From assembly GCA_037893225.1 (NCBI GenBank), contig JAZGUH010000412.1:496001-560000 (forward strand): 64,000 nt of DNA, read 5' to 3'. The notes beneath the pieces are model-generated. The model had not been told where the DNA came from. It searched no databases and saw only the letters and a program-made list of their open reading frames with translations. The DNA is from Hippasteria phrygiana. Taxonomy: Eukaryota > Echinodermata > Asteroidea > Valvatida > Goniasteridae. Shown here piece after piece: positions 56,501-59,500 of this stretch. Position 1 is the first letter of the stretch, and the number at the start of each line of letters is the position of its first letter. Made by a program: the position numbers and the translations under genes.

Positions 56501-59500
56501 CGCGCTAGCATCCATCATAGCACACCATGCACGCCGAATCAAAATCAGACCTCAGGAAAAATACACATTTTTTGTGAGCTGCCATCACGGAATTTAAGTG
56601 AAAATGCTGGTAGTGCTTTGTTTTTGCTTTTAGTTTGACGAAGTAAAGAAAAAAATCGACATTTCTCTAATATTTGTGCTACATTTTTTGCCCGCCGAGA
56701 GCTGTTTTTTTTTCAGCACGACCTGTCGCAGCTGGCTGCCAGTGCTGCAATGTGCTGAATAATCAAATCTTCTCCTTTTGTTATGCAGGATTCCTAATCC
56801 AGGCGGCGGCGCCGGGGGTTGGCGGGCCGCAGCGTGCCGTGCGACGGGGACGGCGCGCCCCGGTGGGCTGACTAAAATAATACTGGTATTGGCCCTTAAC
56901 CCCTTGCGTACGGATGACGCCAAATGCCGGAAAAACATTTCCACCAGGCCGGATGACGTCTATAGACGCAATTTCTGCATTTTCAATCCATTGTTAGATT
57001 ATTGTGTTCGTTACGCTTGGCTGCACAAGCCTCTTGTGTGCATTTGGCTTGACTGCAAAGCTGACACTGCACTCCGGCGCCTCACTATGATAACCATACT
57101 CAAGGGGTTAAACTTTAAAAGACACAAACAACCAGTGTTATTGTTTGTTGTTTATAAGCCAGTTAACGAGATTGGAGGAAACCTGTATAGAATATGTCAG
57201 AATGTGTACCGGCCTGTTGGCAGTAGTATGGAATATGTTACTTGCCTTTTCCGAGTACTATGGAATTTTGTTTCAAATAAGGTAATGCTATGGCACAAAA
57301 TAACTATTATTCAACATCTCGTCCACACCCCCAGGTTCAACTGCAGAACCTGATGACCTCCAAGTACATCGCCCACTTCCTGGAGGAGGTGTCGAGCTGG
57401 CAAAAGAAGCTCTCCATCGCAGACTCTGTCATTAGCATCTGGTTTGAGGTACAACGGACCTGGTCCCATCTTGAGAGCATCTTCATTGGCTCTGAGGACA
57501 TCCGTAACCAGCTGCCCGAGGACTCCAAGAGATTCGACGGGATCGACACGGATTTCAAGGTGCGTGTGGTCTGAAAGTAGTCTTAATCTCAGTTATTGAG
57601 GAAATTGCGAACTCATTTTCGGTCTCACCAATGGTGGAAGTTAACCTTCCTGGGTCTGCAGATCTGAAAATTAATATGCGTGTAATATCTTTGGTATTTA
57701 TAGAAGATTTATCCTCTATCTGGATCTGGACCCAGGAAAATCATAAGTTTGGTGGGGCTGGCAACCTAAAATGTGGCCAACCCCACCACCTCTGTTGTAG
57801 CCCTTTTTACCTACAGTGGCTTTTAGCCTTGTATTGGGTGACTTTCATAAAAACAAAATTAATAGGAGTATTTAGATGATTGTTGACGAATGTTGTAATG
57901 GTTGTTTAGGACTGCTCTGAAGTACAGTGGTGTGCAAAATAGTTCGTACACTTGGCATATTTTATGTACTTTATTCAAATGAAACCCTCTGGAATGAACT
58001 TCAGAAGACTTGGAACAGCATTAGTGTAGAAACTCTCAGGAAATTTATAGACACTATGCCCGAAAGATGTGCCGCAGTAATTGCTGCCAAGGGTGGACAC
58101 ACCAAATATTAGAGTAAAGTTTGATATAAAAGATGGTAGGACTGGCAGATGCTAATGTGAGCTACATGTATGCTCACAACAATTACCTTTTCTATTTAAT
58201 ACAGGTGAAAAATGTAAGGCATTGAAAGGCATTAAATATCAATTTCTTCAGATATGTCAAGTGTTCAAATAATTTTACACACCACTGTATAAGACCTTTG
58301 GGTGCTAAAAATGGCCTTAGCACCTCTACAACTCGGACCGTTGGCTCTTGATAACAGTGTTTATAAAACCCGGAACCAATTTTACTCTGCTTAGTAATTC
58401 ATTTTTTTATATCAACAAAACTAGGTAGTCTAACATTTCAAACTTTAAGCAAGTTCTTTCTCAAAAGCAATTTAAAAATAATGTTATTGTGTTGTTGGAG
58501 CCAAACAAGTATGTAAAATCCTAGTGTACATAAAGGTATACTGTCTGAGCTCTTCTCGGGTTTCACCCCTAAAAATAATTCTGTTTATATTTTGCTTCTT
58601 TTTCTAGCAATACAAAAGTTAGTCACTTTTGAATGAAGCATTGAACAAAAAAAATCCGTCCGTGTTAAGATATTGAATAATTGTCAAAGTAATTGTTGCC
58701 TGAATATAATTAATTTCCTTTCAAAATAGAAACAAAGTAGTTTTTCTTAAAATAAAAGATACAATTGGAAAATTGACAGAAAAAAACAATTTGTTGAATC
58801 CAGGAACAGTAATATCTTTAGTGCAACAGCATTAAATAGACTGCCATAGGAGTTGTTTACTGAGCTTTATTTTTTTTGGGGGGGGGGGATCTTAATAAAT
58901 GTCATTATGCATAATTTTTTAATGACAAGTGAATTATTGGCTTTCTCTGAACTTTAACCTCTGACGTCTGGCATTGCAGGATCTTATGAATGACGCAGAG
59001 AAAACACCAAATGTTGTCCAGGCCACGAATAAAGACGGACTGTATGAGAGATTGGAGTCCCTGCAGGCGAAGTGAGTGATCACTCTGTGACACCCTTATA
59101 TGTTATTAAAACCCTCCTATGCAAACATGCATTCTGAGCCATGTTGTTGTATGGGTCAAAATCAGTCAAGGTGATTGTTTGTGACCCTTCTGCCACATGT
59201 ACAAACCACATGTAATCTGACCCTGTCTGTGTACAAAGTATAGGCAGGGGAGGTGGAAGGAAATTTTGACTGATTTTGACCTTTTAAATAGCACAAGGGT
59301 TTTAAGGGAATAAATATGTGCTGGGCCGGTTTTAAACAAGTATGCTTAAAACCGCCTTGGGGCCCGGATGCTGATAATGACCTAAACCTTCGGCTCGGGT
59401 CATTATCCACTATTATCCCCTTATTCAAAAGTAATAAGAGGATCAGGAGGATTTGAACAGTGGGCGTTCAAATCACATCCACCTAATCTCTCTTTCTATT

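Noticed and set aside
56778..57353. + strand 191-codon frame ending near dynein exon 23
   Set aside because: It runs through a TTAA family-2 element and intron sequence; the dynein exon uses a different frame from 57335.
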